In this document: piece by piece, positions 1-8,565 of the stretch
Layout of the letters: each line of letters begins with the position of its first letter
Position numbering within the stretch: position 1 is the stretch's first letter
Assembly (NCBI RefSeq): GCF_025933915.1
Contig: NZ_JAICZA010000021.1
Coordinates: forward strand, 1 to 44,756
Origin: Mycobacterium sp.
GTDB lineage: Bacteria > Actinomycetota > Actinomycetes > Mycobacteriales > Mycobacteriaceae
Reading direction: 5' to 3'
DNA length: 44,756 nucleotides
Notes under the pieces: generated by a model
Database searches by the model: none
The model's input: only the letters and a program-made list of their open reading frames with translations
What the model was told of the DNA's origin: nothing
Made by a program: the position numbers and the translations under genes

Positions 1-246
1 CTCATTCTGGAGGAGGCCGGGCTGTCGGGGATCGACGAGGGGTTGATCGACGAGATCTTCGCCGTGCTGGTGCGCGACTTCAACGCCTACGCCGTGGAAC
101 TGTCCGACAAGCCTGCGACGACGGACGAACAGGCCCGGTTCGCGATGCGGATGATCCGCCGCCCCGCGCACGATCCCGCGCGCTACGACCAGATTTGGAA
201 GGACCACGTGCTGCCGCTCAGCGGCGCCTACCGGATGCGGCCCTGA
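1..246 (+). CDS. 3' end of an unrecognised protein (partial, cut by window edge)
   Basis: The frame is open from the first base and ends in TGA at 244-246, so this is the last 81 codons of a gene that begins outside the window. The C-terminus is mixed and charged, with an acidic helical stretch followed by a basic run (residues RMIRRPAHDPARYDQIWKDH) and the ending SGAYRMRP. I do not recognise the family. There is no signal, membrane segment or metal motif in the visible part. A TTG at 43 could in principle be a start, but the frame is open upstream of it and the protein-like composition continues, so a truncated gene is more likely. Confidence 0.6.
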   Translation, partial: LILEEAGLSGIDEGLIDEIFAVLVRDFNAYAVELSDKPATTDEQARFAMRMIRRPAHDPARYDQIWKDHVLPLSGAYRMRP

Positions 247-291
247 CGTTCGCCGCTCGGCAAGCGAAAAGCCGCCCTGAGGTTCACTGGT

Positions 292-347
292 CGAGTGTGC
301 GGCTGGCCGCACATTCGATGGCCACTGTGCGGCTGGCGGCACACTCG
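292..347. repeat. Intergenic inverted repeat with nested hairpins
   Basis: CGAGTGTGC at 292-300 is the exact reverse complement of GCACACTCG at 339-347. Inside it, TGTGCGGC (296-303) pairs with GCCGCACA (306-313), and the TGTGCGGCTGG core is repeated about 30 bases later at 326. The element sits between the convergent ends of the partial gene and the first PPE gene. It has no T-tract, so it is either a factor-assisted terminator or a dispersed intergenic repeat. Confidence 0.6.
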
Positions 348-388
348 TGCGCTGCGCCCGTAGCTGGGTAGTGGGTCAGTGTGGATCG

Positions 389-1573
389 CTATTCGGCAGC
401 GGCCGAGAGCGCGTCCATGAGCGCGTCGACGTTGAGCTGGGGTTGGATTCCCGCGGTTCCGGCCAGACCGGGCGCGGGGGCCATGGCCGCCGGTGCCGCG
501 GCCAACGCGCTCGACGAGCTGGTGGCGACGGGGGCGAAAGAGTAGGGGGTTGCGGTGACGGGGGCGGTGATGACGGTGCCGGCGTTGATGGCGGTGACGA
601 GGCCTGTGCTGGTGTTGATGGTGACCTCGACGCCGGCGCTGCCGGCGGTGACGGCGCCGCTGGGAACGGTGAACCCAGCGCCTCCTACCCAGGGCGGGTA
701 CACGGTAAAGGTGCCGCTCAGGATCGTGAAGCCATAAGAGTACCTAAGCAACCCAGATCCATAGCTGCCGACGAGCTGTCCCTGGTACAACCAGGTGCCG
801 TAGCTGTCGAGTGTGAACGCGGCGCCGTAGTCGACGGTGACGGGGTTGCCGGGGGTCACGGTGAAGGTCACGCCGGGCTCGATGGTGGCGCCGCCGGGTG
901 CGATGTTGGCGGTGCTGCCTTGAGGCAGGGGCGGGTCGACGAGGTTGCCCTGCTGAGTGGCGAGGGATTGCGTCGTCTGAACTAGGGATTGGGTCCGGCT
1001 GGCGGTGGTTTGGGCCACCGACTGCGCTTGGGCGTCTTGCCCGGTCTGGTTGGTGGTCTGCGGTGGTTCGTCGAATGGCGTCATGGTGCTCGCGGTCGCC
1101 GAATCGGCGGCGTAGGCGTACATCGCGGCGGCGTCTTGGGCCCACATCGCCGTGTACTGGGCTTCGGTGGCCGCGATCGCCGGGGTGTTCTGCCCGAAGA
1201 AATTGGTGGCGATCAACGCCAGCAGCTGCGCCCGGTTGGCCGCGATCACCGGCGGTGGCACCGTCATCGTGAACGCGGCCTCGTAGGCCGCGGCCGCCGC
1301 ATACGCCTGGGTGGCCGTGACTCCGGCCTGGGCGGCCGAGGCCTGCAACCACGCCACGTAGGGTGCGGTCGCGCCCGACATCGCCATCGATGACGGCCCG
1401 AACCAGGCCAAGCCGGTCAGGCCGGAGATTTGCGAGGAGTAGTCCGCGGCAGCGGATTCCAGCTCGGCGGCCACCGCAGCCCAGGCCGCCGCGGCGGCCA
1501 GCAGCGGCCCCGATCCTGGGCCGGCATACATCAAACCCGAGTTGACCTCCGGGGGCAGCAACCCGAAATCCAT
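389..1573 (-). CDS. PPE family protein (tandem copy A)
   Basis: 394 aa. The N-terminus [13 protein letters not shown] carries the PPE signature, followed by the usual alanine-rich helical PPE domain of about 180 residues with a WFGPSS turn (WxG-like) near residue 57. After a Q/T-rich linker there is a C-terminal region of about 200 residues that reads as beta-strand (alternating T/V/G/S) and ends [15 protein letters not shown]. There is no SVP or MPTR motif. It is a close paralogue of the gene at 1716-2918; the two differ mainly in one segment encoded at about 678-811. No PE partner is adjacent. PPE proteins are normally exported by type VII (ESX) secretion; which system serves this one cannot be told here. 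The ATG at 1573 is kept because both paralogues start with the same MDFG. The ribosome site is weak (AGCAAG). Confidence 0.95.
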   Translation of the reverse strand: MDFGLLPPEVNSGLMYAGPGSGPLLAAAAAWAAVAAELESAAADYSSQISGLTGLAWFGPSSMAMSGATAPYVAWLQASAAQAGVTATQAYAAAAAYEAAFTMTVPPPVIAANRAQLLALIATNFFGQNTPAIAATEAQYTAMWAQDAAAMYAYAADSATASTMTPFDEPPQTTNQTGQDAQAQSVAQTTASRTQSLVQTTQSLATQQGNLVDPPLPQGSTANIAPGGATIEPGVTFTVTPGNPVTVDYGAAFTLDSYGTWLYQGQLVGSYGSGLLRYSYGFTILSGTFTVYPPWVGGAGFTVPSGAVTAGSAGVEVTINTSTGLVTAINAGTVITAPVTATPYSFAPVATSSSSALAAAPAAMAPAPGLAGTAGIQPQLNVDALMDALSAAAE

Positions 1574-1657
1574 GAAATCTTGCTTTCGTCACAACATCTG
1601 GCCAGCGCGTTCGTCGAGCATCGTGTGCCGAAGTGACGAGAGTTTGATCCGGGGCGA

Positions 1658-1698
1658 ACTACTGCATTTTTTGCCCGCGTCAACGACGGACTACTGCA
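1658..1698 (-). promoter_or_regulatory. Paired direct-repeat boxes upstream of PPE copy A
   Basis: On the minus strand TGCAGTAGT occurs at 1698-1690 and again at 1666-1658, start to start 32 bp, about three helical turns. The nearer box is 85 bp before the PPE start codon. The same pair with the same spacing precedes the second PPE gene. The arrangement suggests binding by a dimer or by two protomers; the LuxR-type regulator at 3068-5668 is the obvious local candidate, but that is inference. Confidence 0.55.
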
Positions 1699-1715
1699 TT
1701 CGGTGGTGCCCGCCG

Positions 1716-2918
1716 CTATCCGGCGGCGGAGAGCGCGTCCATGAGTGCGTCGACGTTGAGCTGGGGTTGGATTCCTGCGGTTCCCGCCAGGCCGGGCGCG
1801 CTGGTTGCCATGGCCGCGGGTGCCGCGGCCAACGCGCTCGATGAGCTGGGAGCGACGGCGGGCAGGAAGTACGGGGTGGCGGTGACGGGGCTGGTGATGA
1901 CGGTGCCGGCGTTGATGGCGGTGACGAGGCCGGTGCTGGTGTTGATGGTGGCCTCGACGCCGGCGCTGCCGGCGGTGACGGCGCCGCTGGGGATGGTGAA
2001 CCCGCCTGTCGACCCGAAAAAGGGGCTGGGACTGTTGACGAAGATTTGGCCGCTCGTGATCGTGGCATTGAAGTTGATGATGTAGACCCCACCGGCTTGG
2101 GAGATGCCCGAGTTTCCGGTGGCAAGGTTTATCCATGTGACGTTGGTATTGGCGGTGAACGTGGCACCGTAGCTGGCGGTGACGGGGTTGCCGGGGGTGA
2201 CGGTGACGGCCGTGCCGGGCTCGAGGGTGGCGCCGCCGGGGGCGATGTTGGCGGTGCTGCCTTGGGGCAGGGGCGGGTCGATGAGGTTGGCCTGCTGAGT
2301 GGCGAGGCTCTGAACCAGGGATTGGGTGCGGGTGCTGGTGGTGTTGGCGGTGGTTTGGGCCACCGAACGGGCTTGGGCGTCCTGGCCCGCCTGGTTGGTG
2401 GTCTGTGGAGGCTCAGTGAATGAGGTCATGGTGCTCGCGGTCGCCGAGTCGGCGGCGTAGGCGTACATGGCGGCGGCGTCTTGGGCCCACATCTGCATGT
2501 ACTGGGCTTCGCATGCCGCGATCGCTGGGCCGTTTTGCCCGAAGAAGTTGGTGGCGATCAGCGCCAGCAGCTGTGCTCGGTTGGCCGCAATCACCGGCGG
2601 TGGCACCGTCATCGCGAACGCGGCCTCATACGCCGCGGCCGCCGCATACGCCTGGGCGGCGGTCTGCCCGGCCTGGGCGGCCGAGGCCTGCAACCACGCC
2701 ACGTAGGGTGCCGCCGCGCCCGACATCGCCATCGACGACGGCCCGAACCAGGCCAAGCCGGTCAGGCCGGAGATTTGCGAGGAGTAGCCCGCGGCAGCGG
2801 ATTCCAGCTCCGCGGCCACCTCAGCCCAGGCCGCCGCGGCGGCCAGCAGCGGCCCCGATCCCGGGCCGGCATACATCAACCCCGAGTTGACCTCCGGGGG
2901 CAACAACCCGAAATCCAT
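1716..2918 (-). CDS. PPE family protein (tandem copy B)
   Basis: 400 aa, starting [13 protein letters not shown] like copy A. In the first 165 residues the two differ at only about a dozen positions (for example a Cys at residue 135 where copy A has Thr). The linker is rearranged: copy B has [12 protein letters not shown] and lacks one TTQS unit. The C-terminal beta-rich region is the same in both proteins at both ends, but its middle, encoded at about 2004-2153, is unrelated ([15 protein letters not shown] versus [12 protein letters not shown]). The gene lies 142 bp upstream of copy A and 149 bp downstream of the LuxR-type regulator, all on the minus strand. The match to the family is clear; substrate, partner and secretion route are unknown. 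Confidence 0.95.
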   Translation of the reverse strand: MDFGLLPPEVNSGLMYAGPGSGPLLAAAAAWAEVAAELESAAAGYSSQISGLTGLAWFGPSSMAMSGAAAPYVAWLQASAAQAGQTAAQAYAAAAAYEAAFAMTVPPPVIAANRAQLLALIATNFFGQNGPAIAACEAQYMQMWAQDAAAMYAYAADSATASTMTSFTEPPQTTNQAGQDAQARSVAQTTANTTSTRTQSLVQSLATQQANLIDPPLPQGSTANIAPGGATLEPGTAVTVTPGNPVTASYGATFTANTNVTWINLATGNSGISQAGGVYIINFNATITSGQIFVNSPSPFFGSTGGFTIPSGAVTAGSAGVEATINTSTGLVTAINAGTVITSPVTATPYFLPAVAPSSSSALAAAPAAMATSAPGLAGTAGIQPQLNVDALMDALSAAG

Positions 2919-2998
2919 GGCATCTTGCTCTCGTCACGACGTGCCAGCCTGTTGCCGACCATCGTGTGCCGAAACGACGACGGTTTGATCCGGGACGC

Positions 2999-3039
2999 AC
3001 TACTGCAATTTTCGCCCGCGCCAGTGAAGGACTACTGCA
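2999..3039 (-). promoter_or_regulatory. Paired direct-repeat boxes upstream of PPE copy B
   Basis: TGCAGTAGT on the minus strand at 3039-3031 and 3007-2999, again 32 bp apart, with the nearer box 81 bp before the PPE start. The whole upstream stretch (2919-3045) aligns with that of copy A (1574-1704), including a shared GGATCAAAC and GGCACACGATG, so promoter and gene were duplicated together. The boxes begin about 30 bp after the stop of the LuxR-type gene. Confidence 0.55.
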
Positions 3040-3067
3040 TTCACCGTTCGGTGCGCTGAACGCAACG

Positions 3068-5668
3068 TCAGCCGGCTGCACCGCCGATGACGTCGGCCAG
3101 GCCGGCGCGGCCGGCCACACCGGCCTTGCTGCACGCGCGATAGATGTGGCTCTCGACGGTTCGCACGGACAGCGACACCGTGTCGGCGATCTCGCGATTC
3201 GACAGGCCCTGGGCAACCAACACCGCGATCTCGCGCTCTCGGTTGGTGAACGGCGGCGCGAAGGACGCTGCCTCGATGGCTGGACTGGTCGCGCCGTGAC
3301 ACCGTGCCGCCAGACGGTGTGCGCGCGCCGCCGCTGTCATCGCGCTGCCTGCGCGGCCCGCCCGGCGATATGACGTGGCGGCTTGCCCCGCGGCGTCGGC
3401 GCCGGCCAGCAGGTCGCCCATCGCCTCGAATTCGGCTGACACGTGGTCGAGTTCGCCGGCGTTGTCGGCTTGCAGCGCCGCCGCATAGCGCGCCGCGATC
3501 GCGACTCGCGGACCTTCGACCCGCGGCGTGAGATCCGCGAGTCGCCCGGCCGCATCGGTGTCGTCGAATTGCACAGCGGTCTGTAAACACCACACCTCGC
3601 GGGCGAGTTGATCGTGGTCGCGCGCAAAGTCCGCGGCCTGGCGGGCCAGTCGGCGCGCCTCGGTGGACCGCGAGCGGACCGCCGCCAGCCAGGCCTCGGC
3701 CAGCAGTTCGGTGGACGTGACGTACACGTAGGCCGGATGCCGATGTGCGCGTGCGGTTTTCAGCGCACGATCGGCCGCATCCGCGTCCCCGCACCGGGCC
3801 AGCGCCTGCGCCCGCAGCACGTGGAACCTGTGGAAGCTGTTCACCACATGGAAGCTCCTCGCCATCTCGGCATCGATCTCTTCCGGCAGATCGCGCAGCG
3901 CTGCGTCGAGGTCACCCGCGGCCAATGCCACCATGCCGAGGATCTCCGACGCCATCGCCTGTGCGGAGGCCGGTTCCGCGCGCTGGCCGCGGCGGTTGCG
4001 TTCAGCCACATCGAGCGCCTCGGTGATATGCCCCGCCGCCGCCAGTGCGAACGTGTGAAATTCGGTAAACGTCTGACGAAGGAATTTGCCCTGCTCGCTC
4101 AGCGCCAGCGCGTCGTCGGCCGCAAGCGCCTTGGCCGCAGCCTGAGTGGGTTGCCCGAGTTCGCCATAGGCCATGCTCTCGGCGCCGTAACCCATCGTCG
4201 CGCCGTAGTGGTCGAGGTCTCGATAATCGACCTCGGCCATCGTCGTGAGGACCTCGATCGGCCGCGCCGCCAGCGCGAGCTGATTGGCGCGAAACACGAG
4301 CAGTTGTTGCCGCCGCGCGCCGTGCGAGGCCTTGAGCGCATCGTCGATGAGCCGCCAGGAGCGGTCCGGTGATCGCATGCCCCACAACAGGTTTGACGCA
4401 CGCATCACCACGTCGTTGATGAATGCGGTTTGTCTTTCTTCGTCGACTTCGACGCCGTCGAGGACCTCCAAGGCGAGCTCGCCCTTTTCCATCATGAACA
4501 GGGAATAGGCGAGAGGTATTCGCGCCTGCGCGCCGATGCCGGTGTCGGCGGCGGCGCGAAAGAGCCGCTCCGCGGTTTCGAAGTCCAGCAATGAACTCGC
4601 CGCCGTGGCGGCCGACAGCAGCACGTCCGGCTCAGGCGGCAGGTCGGACTCCAACCAGAGCAGTCCGCGCTTCATCACCGTGGCGGCGGCCCCGCCGTCC
4701 TTCATCGCCATCGCGACCTGGCCACGGAGGCGTCGCAACCGCGAGGAGCCGCAGCGGTTCAGGCGCACCTCCGCGAACATGGGATGGCCGATGTACACCT
4801 CGTCGGCGGACAACCGAATCAATTCCCGCTGCTCGGCATTCTCAATGGCGTCCTGGCCGGCGATCAGTGTCAAGCACTTCCAATCGACGGGTTCGGAAAC
4901 GGCCACGAGATCGACGACGTCGCGCACGTCGCCGGGAATGGCGCCGATATGCCCGTCCACCAGCTCGGCCAGGGAACCCGACAGGTCGAGGTTTCCCCGC
5001 CAGCGCAGAACGCCGCCATCGCTCATCATGCGTCCCGCGTGGGATTCCTGTTCGACCACCTGCCGCAGGAACAACACATTTCCGCGCGTCAGACGCCACA
5101 ATTCGTCGCCGCACCGCTGATCCGGTGCGCACCCCGTCACCGCCGACAGCAGGTCGTCGGTCTGGCCGCGGGTCAACGGGTCGACCTCGCGCCGCGACAC
5201 CAGCCCGTCTTTCCAGAGCGCGGTCACCGCGGCCGGTGCCGGCTCGCCCGTGCGAATCGTCATGACCACCGTCGCGGCCTGCGACTGCACGAGTTGATGC
5301 AGGACCAGGGCCGACAGATCGTCGAGCAGGTGGGCGTCATCGACGAAGACCACGAGACGGTCCGGTTGCGTGCCGGCGGTCATCGCATCGACGACCCGGC
5401 GCGCCAATGCATAGGGCGCGCGCTCCACGTCGTCGGTCCATATTGCGAAGGCGCCCAGCGGAATCGGGCGGCTAGTCACGGTCGCGGCAGTGGTGCGGAC
5501 GGTCCACCCGGCATCGGCGGCCGCCTGCACGGCTTCGCGGGCCAGCCGCGACTTGCCCACCCCGGGCTTGCCGGCCAGTGCGACACCTCGCAGGCCATCG
5601 GTGGTGAACAGGCGGCTGACCTCGTCGATCTCCCTACTTCTGCCGACGAGGGGCCAGTGGTCAAACAC
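3068..5668 (-). CDS. LuxR-family regulator with AAA/STAND ATPase domain (LAL type)
   Basis: 866 aa. Walker A GKPGVGKS lies at residues 33-40 and a Walker B-like VVFVDDAHLL at 106-115. A long helical, TPR-like middle follows, and the last 60 residues (about 807-866) are a GerE/LuxR helix-turn-helix: FTNREREIAVLVAQGLSNRE then SVRTVESHIYR. This is the layout of large ATP-binding LuxR regulators, which act as ATP-dependent transcription activators responding to an unknown ligand. An in-frame TAA lies 5 codons upstream, which fixes the start at GTG 5668 (two CTG codons intervene). No Shine-Dalgarno is present; instead a -10 sequence sits 6 bp before the GTG (separate entry), so the mRNA is probably leaderless. 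The genes downstream on the same strand are the two PPE genes, the likely targets. Confidence 0.93.
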   Translation of the reverse strand: MFDHWPLVGRSREIDEVSRLFTTDGLRGVALAGKPGVGKSRLAREAVQAAADAGWTVRTTAATVTSRPIPLGAFAIWTDDVERAPYALARRVVDAMTAGTQPDRLVVFVDDAHLLDDLSALVLHQLVQSQAATVVMTIRTGEPAPAAVTALWKDGLVSRREVDPLTRGQTDDLLSAVTGCAPDQRCGDELWRLTRGNVLFLRQVVEQESHAGRMMSDGGVLRWRGNLDLSGSLAELVDGHIGAIPGDVRDVVDLVAVSEPVDWKCLTLIAGQDAIENAEQRELIRLSADEVYIGHPMFAEVRLNRCGSSRLRRLRGQVAMAMKDGGAAATVMKRGLLWLESDLPPEPDVLLSAATAASSLLDFETAERLFRAAADTGIGAQARIPLAYSLFMMEKGELALEVLDGVEVDEERQTAFINDVVMRASNLLWGMRSPDRSWRLIDDALKASHGARRQQLLVFRANQLALAARPIEVLTTMAEVDYRDLDHYGATMGYGAESMAYGELGQPTQAAAKALAADDALALSEQGKFLRQTFTEFHTFALAAAGHITEALDVAERNRRGQRAEPASAQAMASEILGMVALAAGDLDAALRDLPEEIDAEMARSFHVVNSFHRFHVLRAQALARCGDADAADRALKTARAHRHPAYVYVTSTELLAEAWLAAVRSRSTEARRLARQAADFARDHDQLAREVWCLQTAVQFDDTDAAGRLADLTPRVEGPRVAIAARYAAALQADNAGELDHVSAEFEAMGDLLAGADAAGQAATSYRRAGRAGSAMTAAARAHRLAARCHGATSPAIEAASFAPPFTNREREIAVLVAQGLSNREIADTVSLSVRTVESHIYRACSKAGVAGRAGLADVIGGAAG

Positions 5669-5674
5669 CAGCAG

Positions 5675-5680
5675 ATATTA
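5675..5680 (-). promoter_or_regulatory. -10 element of a probable leaderless promoter
   Basis: TAATAT on the minus strand is followed by exactly six bases (CTGCTG) and then the GTG start codon of the LuxR-type gene at 5668. With the usual 6-7 base distance from -10 to transcription start, +1 would be the G of the GTG. No good -35 is visible (AGGTGA at 5703-5698). Leaderless GTG/ATG mRNAs are common in mycobacteria. Confidence 0.55.
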
Positions 5681-5790
5681 GCCAGCAGCGCCGATCTTCA
5701 CCTGCGTTTTGGCCCTGATGAGGCTTGCTGACGCCGCCCCTTGCCTGTGGCGTGGCGCTTCGGTTCCGCCGGCCGCAGGGGTGGTCGCGC

Positions 5791-6741
5791 TCATGCGGGA
5801 GTTTGATGGGCCTTCCAGCGATCCGGGTCGTCTTCGAGCGCGGCGCGGTCCCAGCCGGCATGCACCGCGGCCGCTTCGTAGGTGTCTTGCAAGAACCCGA
5901 GAAGCGTCTGGTCGGGGTCGGCGGACTGCCGCACCGCCTCGTAGGGCAACAGGTATTCACCGAGATCCTTGTCGTAGCCCGCCTCCTCGGGGCCGACCGG
6001 GTGCTCGGCGAAGCCGTCGGGTTCGGGATAGGCGTAGGCGTAGAAAGCGCCCTCGTCACCCCCGCCGGGAAAGAATCCGCAGCTGCTCAGTTCTCGCGAG
6101 TAGCCCTCGATCATCACCCAGTCTCCACAATTGGGTACACCGCCCGGGTGGCGGGGCGCACGGCGCCCGGAAAATCTGGTGCACGCGAGATCCATTGCGC
6201 CCCAGAAGAAATGGACGGGACTCACCTTACCCATGAACCGAGACCGAAACTGGCCGAGCACGCGGTTCGCCGCAAGCAGCTGACGCCAGAACAGGGTCGC
6301 GGCTTCGGAGTCGTAGGACGCATGTTCGACATCCTCGGCGAACGGTAGGGCCGGGTCTACCTCGTTGGGGTGCGACTGGATGCGTGTGGAGAATCCCAGC
6401 TCGTCGAGGGCCCGCATCGTCTGCGAGTAGAACTCAGCCACCGATTTCGGTTCAAGCCGCACGCTGCGGGTCGCACCGGTGCTGCTGCGGATCAGCAGCA
6501 CGTGGTCGATGAAATCGAACTCAATATCGAAGACCGCTGTCCCATACGGGATCGCCGACGTCGTCAAACCGCGCGGGGTCACATACGAGGTGACCTGCCA
6601 CCAGTGGTTGACCAACGGCGAATGGGCCAGCCGGACCTTGCCGACAATCTGAGCCCACATGTGCAGTGTTTGTCTCGTTGGAGCCCAGTCGTCCACCCGC
6701 AGGCTGGGCCACGCAATGCTGTCGTCGCGGTGCGTCGTCAC
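5791..6741 (-). CDS. DUF5996 family protein
   Basis: The frame is open from 6813, but GTG at 6741 is preferred: GAGGAG lies 5 bases before it, and translation then begins VTTHRDDSIAWPSLRVDDW, the usual start of the family. That gives 316 aa. Recognisable features are WPSLRVDDWAPTRQTLHMWAQIVGKVRL, the central HFFWGAMDLACTRFSGR segment, and the histidine- and tryptophan-rich NCGDWVMIEGYSRE. These match DUF5996 as I recall it; the function is unknown. No signal peptide or membrane segment. It is divergent from the TetR gene at 6916, with about 175 bp between, so the palindromic operator there could affect both. Confidence 0.8.
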   Translation of the reverse strand: MTTHRDDSIAWPSLRVDDWAPTRQTLHMWAQIVGKVRLAHSPLVNHWWQVTSYVTPRGLTTSAIPYGTAVFDIEFDFIDHVLLIRSSTGATRSVRLEPKSVAEFYSQTMRALDELGFSTRIQSHPNEVDPALPFAEDVEHASYDSEAATLFWRQLLAANRVLGQFRSRFMGKVSPVHFFWGAMDLACTRFSGRRAPRHPGGVPNCGDWVMIEGYSRELSSCGFFPGGGDEGAFYAYAYPEPDGFAEHPVGPEEAGYDKDLGEYLLPYEAVRQSADPDQTLLGFLQDTYEAAAVHAGWDRAALEDDPDRWKAHQTPA

Positions 6742-6881
6742 GATCACTCCTCGGCTGTATTCGGCGCACGGCTTTCGCCGGGCCGCTATCACCGATAGTG
6801 CTCGCTCGCCCAATTTCTCGCTGCAGTGCCGGTGCGGGAACCGCCCGGTGCGCCCCTTGAGGAGTGAGCTGCCTCACAGTA

Positions 6882-6900
6882 GAATGACCAGTGGTCATTC
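6882..6900. promoter_or_regulatory. TetR-type operator (perfect palindrome)
   Basis: GAATGACCAGTGGTCATTC is a perfect 19-bp palindrome around a central G at 6891. It ends 15 bases before the ATG of the TetR gene, just ahead of its GAGGAGG ribosome site (6905-6911). The arrangement is typical of an autorepressed TetR gene. Confidence 0.8.
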
Positions 6901-6915
6901 GATCGAGGAGGCGGC

Positions 6916-7611
6916 ATGCCGACGGTCACCTGGGCGCGCGTCGACCCCGCTCGTCGCGCCGCGATCATCGAGGCCGCCGAGGCGGAGTTCGGGGCGCACG
7001 GGTTTTCCCGCGGCAGCCTGAACGTCATCGCGCGCCGCGCGGGGGTCGCCAAGGGCAGCCTGTTCCAGTACTTCGCCGACAAGCGCGACCTGTACGCGTT
7101 CATCGCGGACATCGGCAGCCAGCGGGTGCGGGCCTACATGGAGGGACGCATCCACGAACTCGACCCCAGCCGGCCCTTCTTCGAGTTTCTGACCGACTGG
7201 CTCGACGCCTGGGTGGCCTACTTCGCGGACCACCCGCACGAGCGCGCTCTGCACGCGGCGGCGACCCTCGAAGTCGACACCGAGGCCCGGGTCAGCGTGC
7301 AGAACGTCATCCACCGCCACTACCTGGAAGTGATGCGCCCACTCGTGCGCGACGCACAGGTTCGCGGCGACCTGCGCGCCGACTCCGACACCGACGCGCT
7401 GTTGTCGTTGCTGCTGTTGATCTTTCCGCACCTGGCGCTGGCGCCCTACATGCGCGGCTTGGATCCGATCCTCGGACTCGACGAGCCCAGCCCCGAGCAG
7501 CCGGCGCTGGCCGTGCGCAGGCTCGTCGGGGTACTGGCGGCCGCGTTCTCGACCGCGCCGAAAACCCCGCCAGTCAACTCAGCCCCCAAACGATCTGAGG
7601 AGGTCACATGA
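6916..7611 (+). CDS. TetR-family transcriptional regulator (Rv0232-like)
   Basis: 231 aa. The N-terminal helix-turn-helix runs from about residue 12 to 58 ([20 protein letters not shown], then [22 protein letters not shown]), a standard TetR DNA-binding domain, followed by an all-helical ligand-binding domain. The ATG at 6916 has a strong ribosome site GAGGAGG five bases upstream. The stop TGA overlaps the ATG of the R2lox gene (ATGA), so the two are translationally coupled and form one transcription unit. The perfect palindrome at 6882-6900 implies autoregulation and hence control of R2lox. The ligand is unknown. Position matches M. tuberculosis Rv0232 from memory. Confidence 0.95.
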   Translation: MPTVTWARVDPARRAAIIEAAEAEFGAHGFSRGSLNVIARRAGVAKGSLFQYFADKRDLYAFIADIGSQRVRAYMEGRIHELDPSRPFFEFLTDWLDAWVAYFADHPHERALHAAATLEVDTEARVSVQNVIHRHYLEVMRPLVRDAQVRGDLRADSDTDALLSLLLLIFPHLALAPYMRGLDPILGLDEPSPEQPALAVRRLVGVLAAAFSTAPKTPPVNSAPKRSEEVT

Positions 7612-8543
7612 ATCGCACCCGAATCGCCTCGATGGCAGAGGGCGGTCTCAACTGGGAAAGCTTGCCGCTCAAGCTGTTTGCGGGCGGCAATGCGAAATTC
7701 TGGAATCCGGCCGACATCGACTTCTCCCGCGACCGGGCGGACTGGGAACGCCTCACCGACGACGAACGCAGCTATGCGACCCGGTTGTGCGCCGAGTTCA
7801 TCGCCGGCGAGGAATCGGTGACCCAGGACATTCAGCCGTTCATGGCCGCGATGCGGGCCGAGGGCCGGCTCGGCGACGAGATGTATCTGACGCAGTTCGC
7901 CTTCGAGGAGGCCAAACACGTCCAGGTGTTCCGCATGTGGCTCGACGCCGTCGGCGTCACCGACGACCTGCACCGCTATCTGGACGACATCCCCACCTAC
8001 CGCACGATTTTCTACGAAGAACTGCCGGCCTGCCTCAACGTCCTGACGGCCGATCCGTCCCCGGCCGCCCAGGTCCGGGCGTCGGTCACCTACAACCACA
8101 TGGTCGAGGGCATGCTGGCGCTGACCGGCTACTTCGCCTGGCACAAGATCTGCGTGGAACGCGGCATCCTTCCCGGCATGCAGGAGCTGGTCCGGCGCAT
8201 CGGCGACGACGAGCGGCGCCACATGGCGTGGGGAACGTTCACCTGCCGACGCCACGTCGCCGCCGACGACGCCAACTGGGGCGTGTTCGAAACGCGCATG
8301 AACGAGCTCATGCCGCTCGGGTTGCGCCTCATCGAGGAAGGCTTCGCCCTGTACGACCCGATGCCCTTCGGCATTTCGACGGACGAGTTCATGGCCTACG
8401 CCGCCGACAAGGGGATGCGGCGGTTCGGCACCATCAACAGCGCCCGGGGCCGCCCGCTCGCCGAGATCGACCTCGACTACTCGCCGGTGCAGCTCGAGGA
8501 CACCTTCGCCGAGGAGGACGAGCGGGCTTTGGCCGCCGTCTAA
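7608..8543 (+). CDS. nrdB: R2-like ligand-binding oxidase (R2lox), Mn/Fe protein
   Basis: 311 aa; homologue of Rv0233, annotated nrdB although R2lox proteins are not proven ribonucleotide reductase subunits. The ferritin-like four-helix fold carries all metal ligands at the published M. tuberculosis numbering: Glu68, Glu101, His104, Glu167, Glu202, His205. The residues that form the Val-Tyr ether crosslink, Val71 and Tyr162, are also present. The family binds a Mn/Fe cluster and a long-chain fatty-acid-like ligand and performs two-electron oxidation chemistry; the physiological substrate is not established. ATG 7608 overlaps the TetR stop and has GAGGAGG at 7597-7603. It ends 22 bp before the convergent gabD1 stop. 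Confidence 0.95.
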   Translation: MNRTRIASMAEGGLNWESLPLKLFAGGNAKFWNPADIDFSRDRADWERLTDDERSYATRLCAEFIAGEESVTQDIQPFMAAMRAEGRLGDEMYLTQFAFEEAKHVQVFRMWLDAVGVTDDLHRYLDDIPTYRTIFYEELPACLNVLTADPSPAAQVRASVTYNHMVEGMLALTGYFAWHKICVERGILPGMQELVRRIGDDERRHMAWGTFTCRRHVAADDANWGVFETRMNELMPLGLRLIEEGFALYDPMPFGISTDEFMAYAADKGMRRFGTINSARGRPLAEIDLDYSPVQLEDTFAEEDERALAAV

Positions 8544-8565
8544 CGACTGCTCGGCAAGCCAGCCG

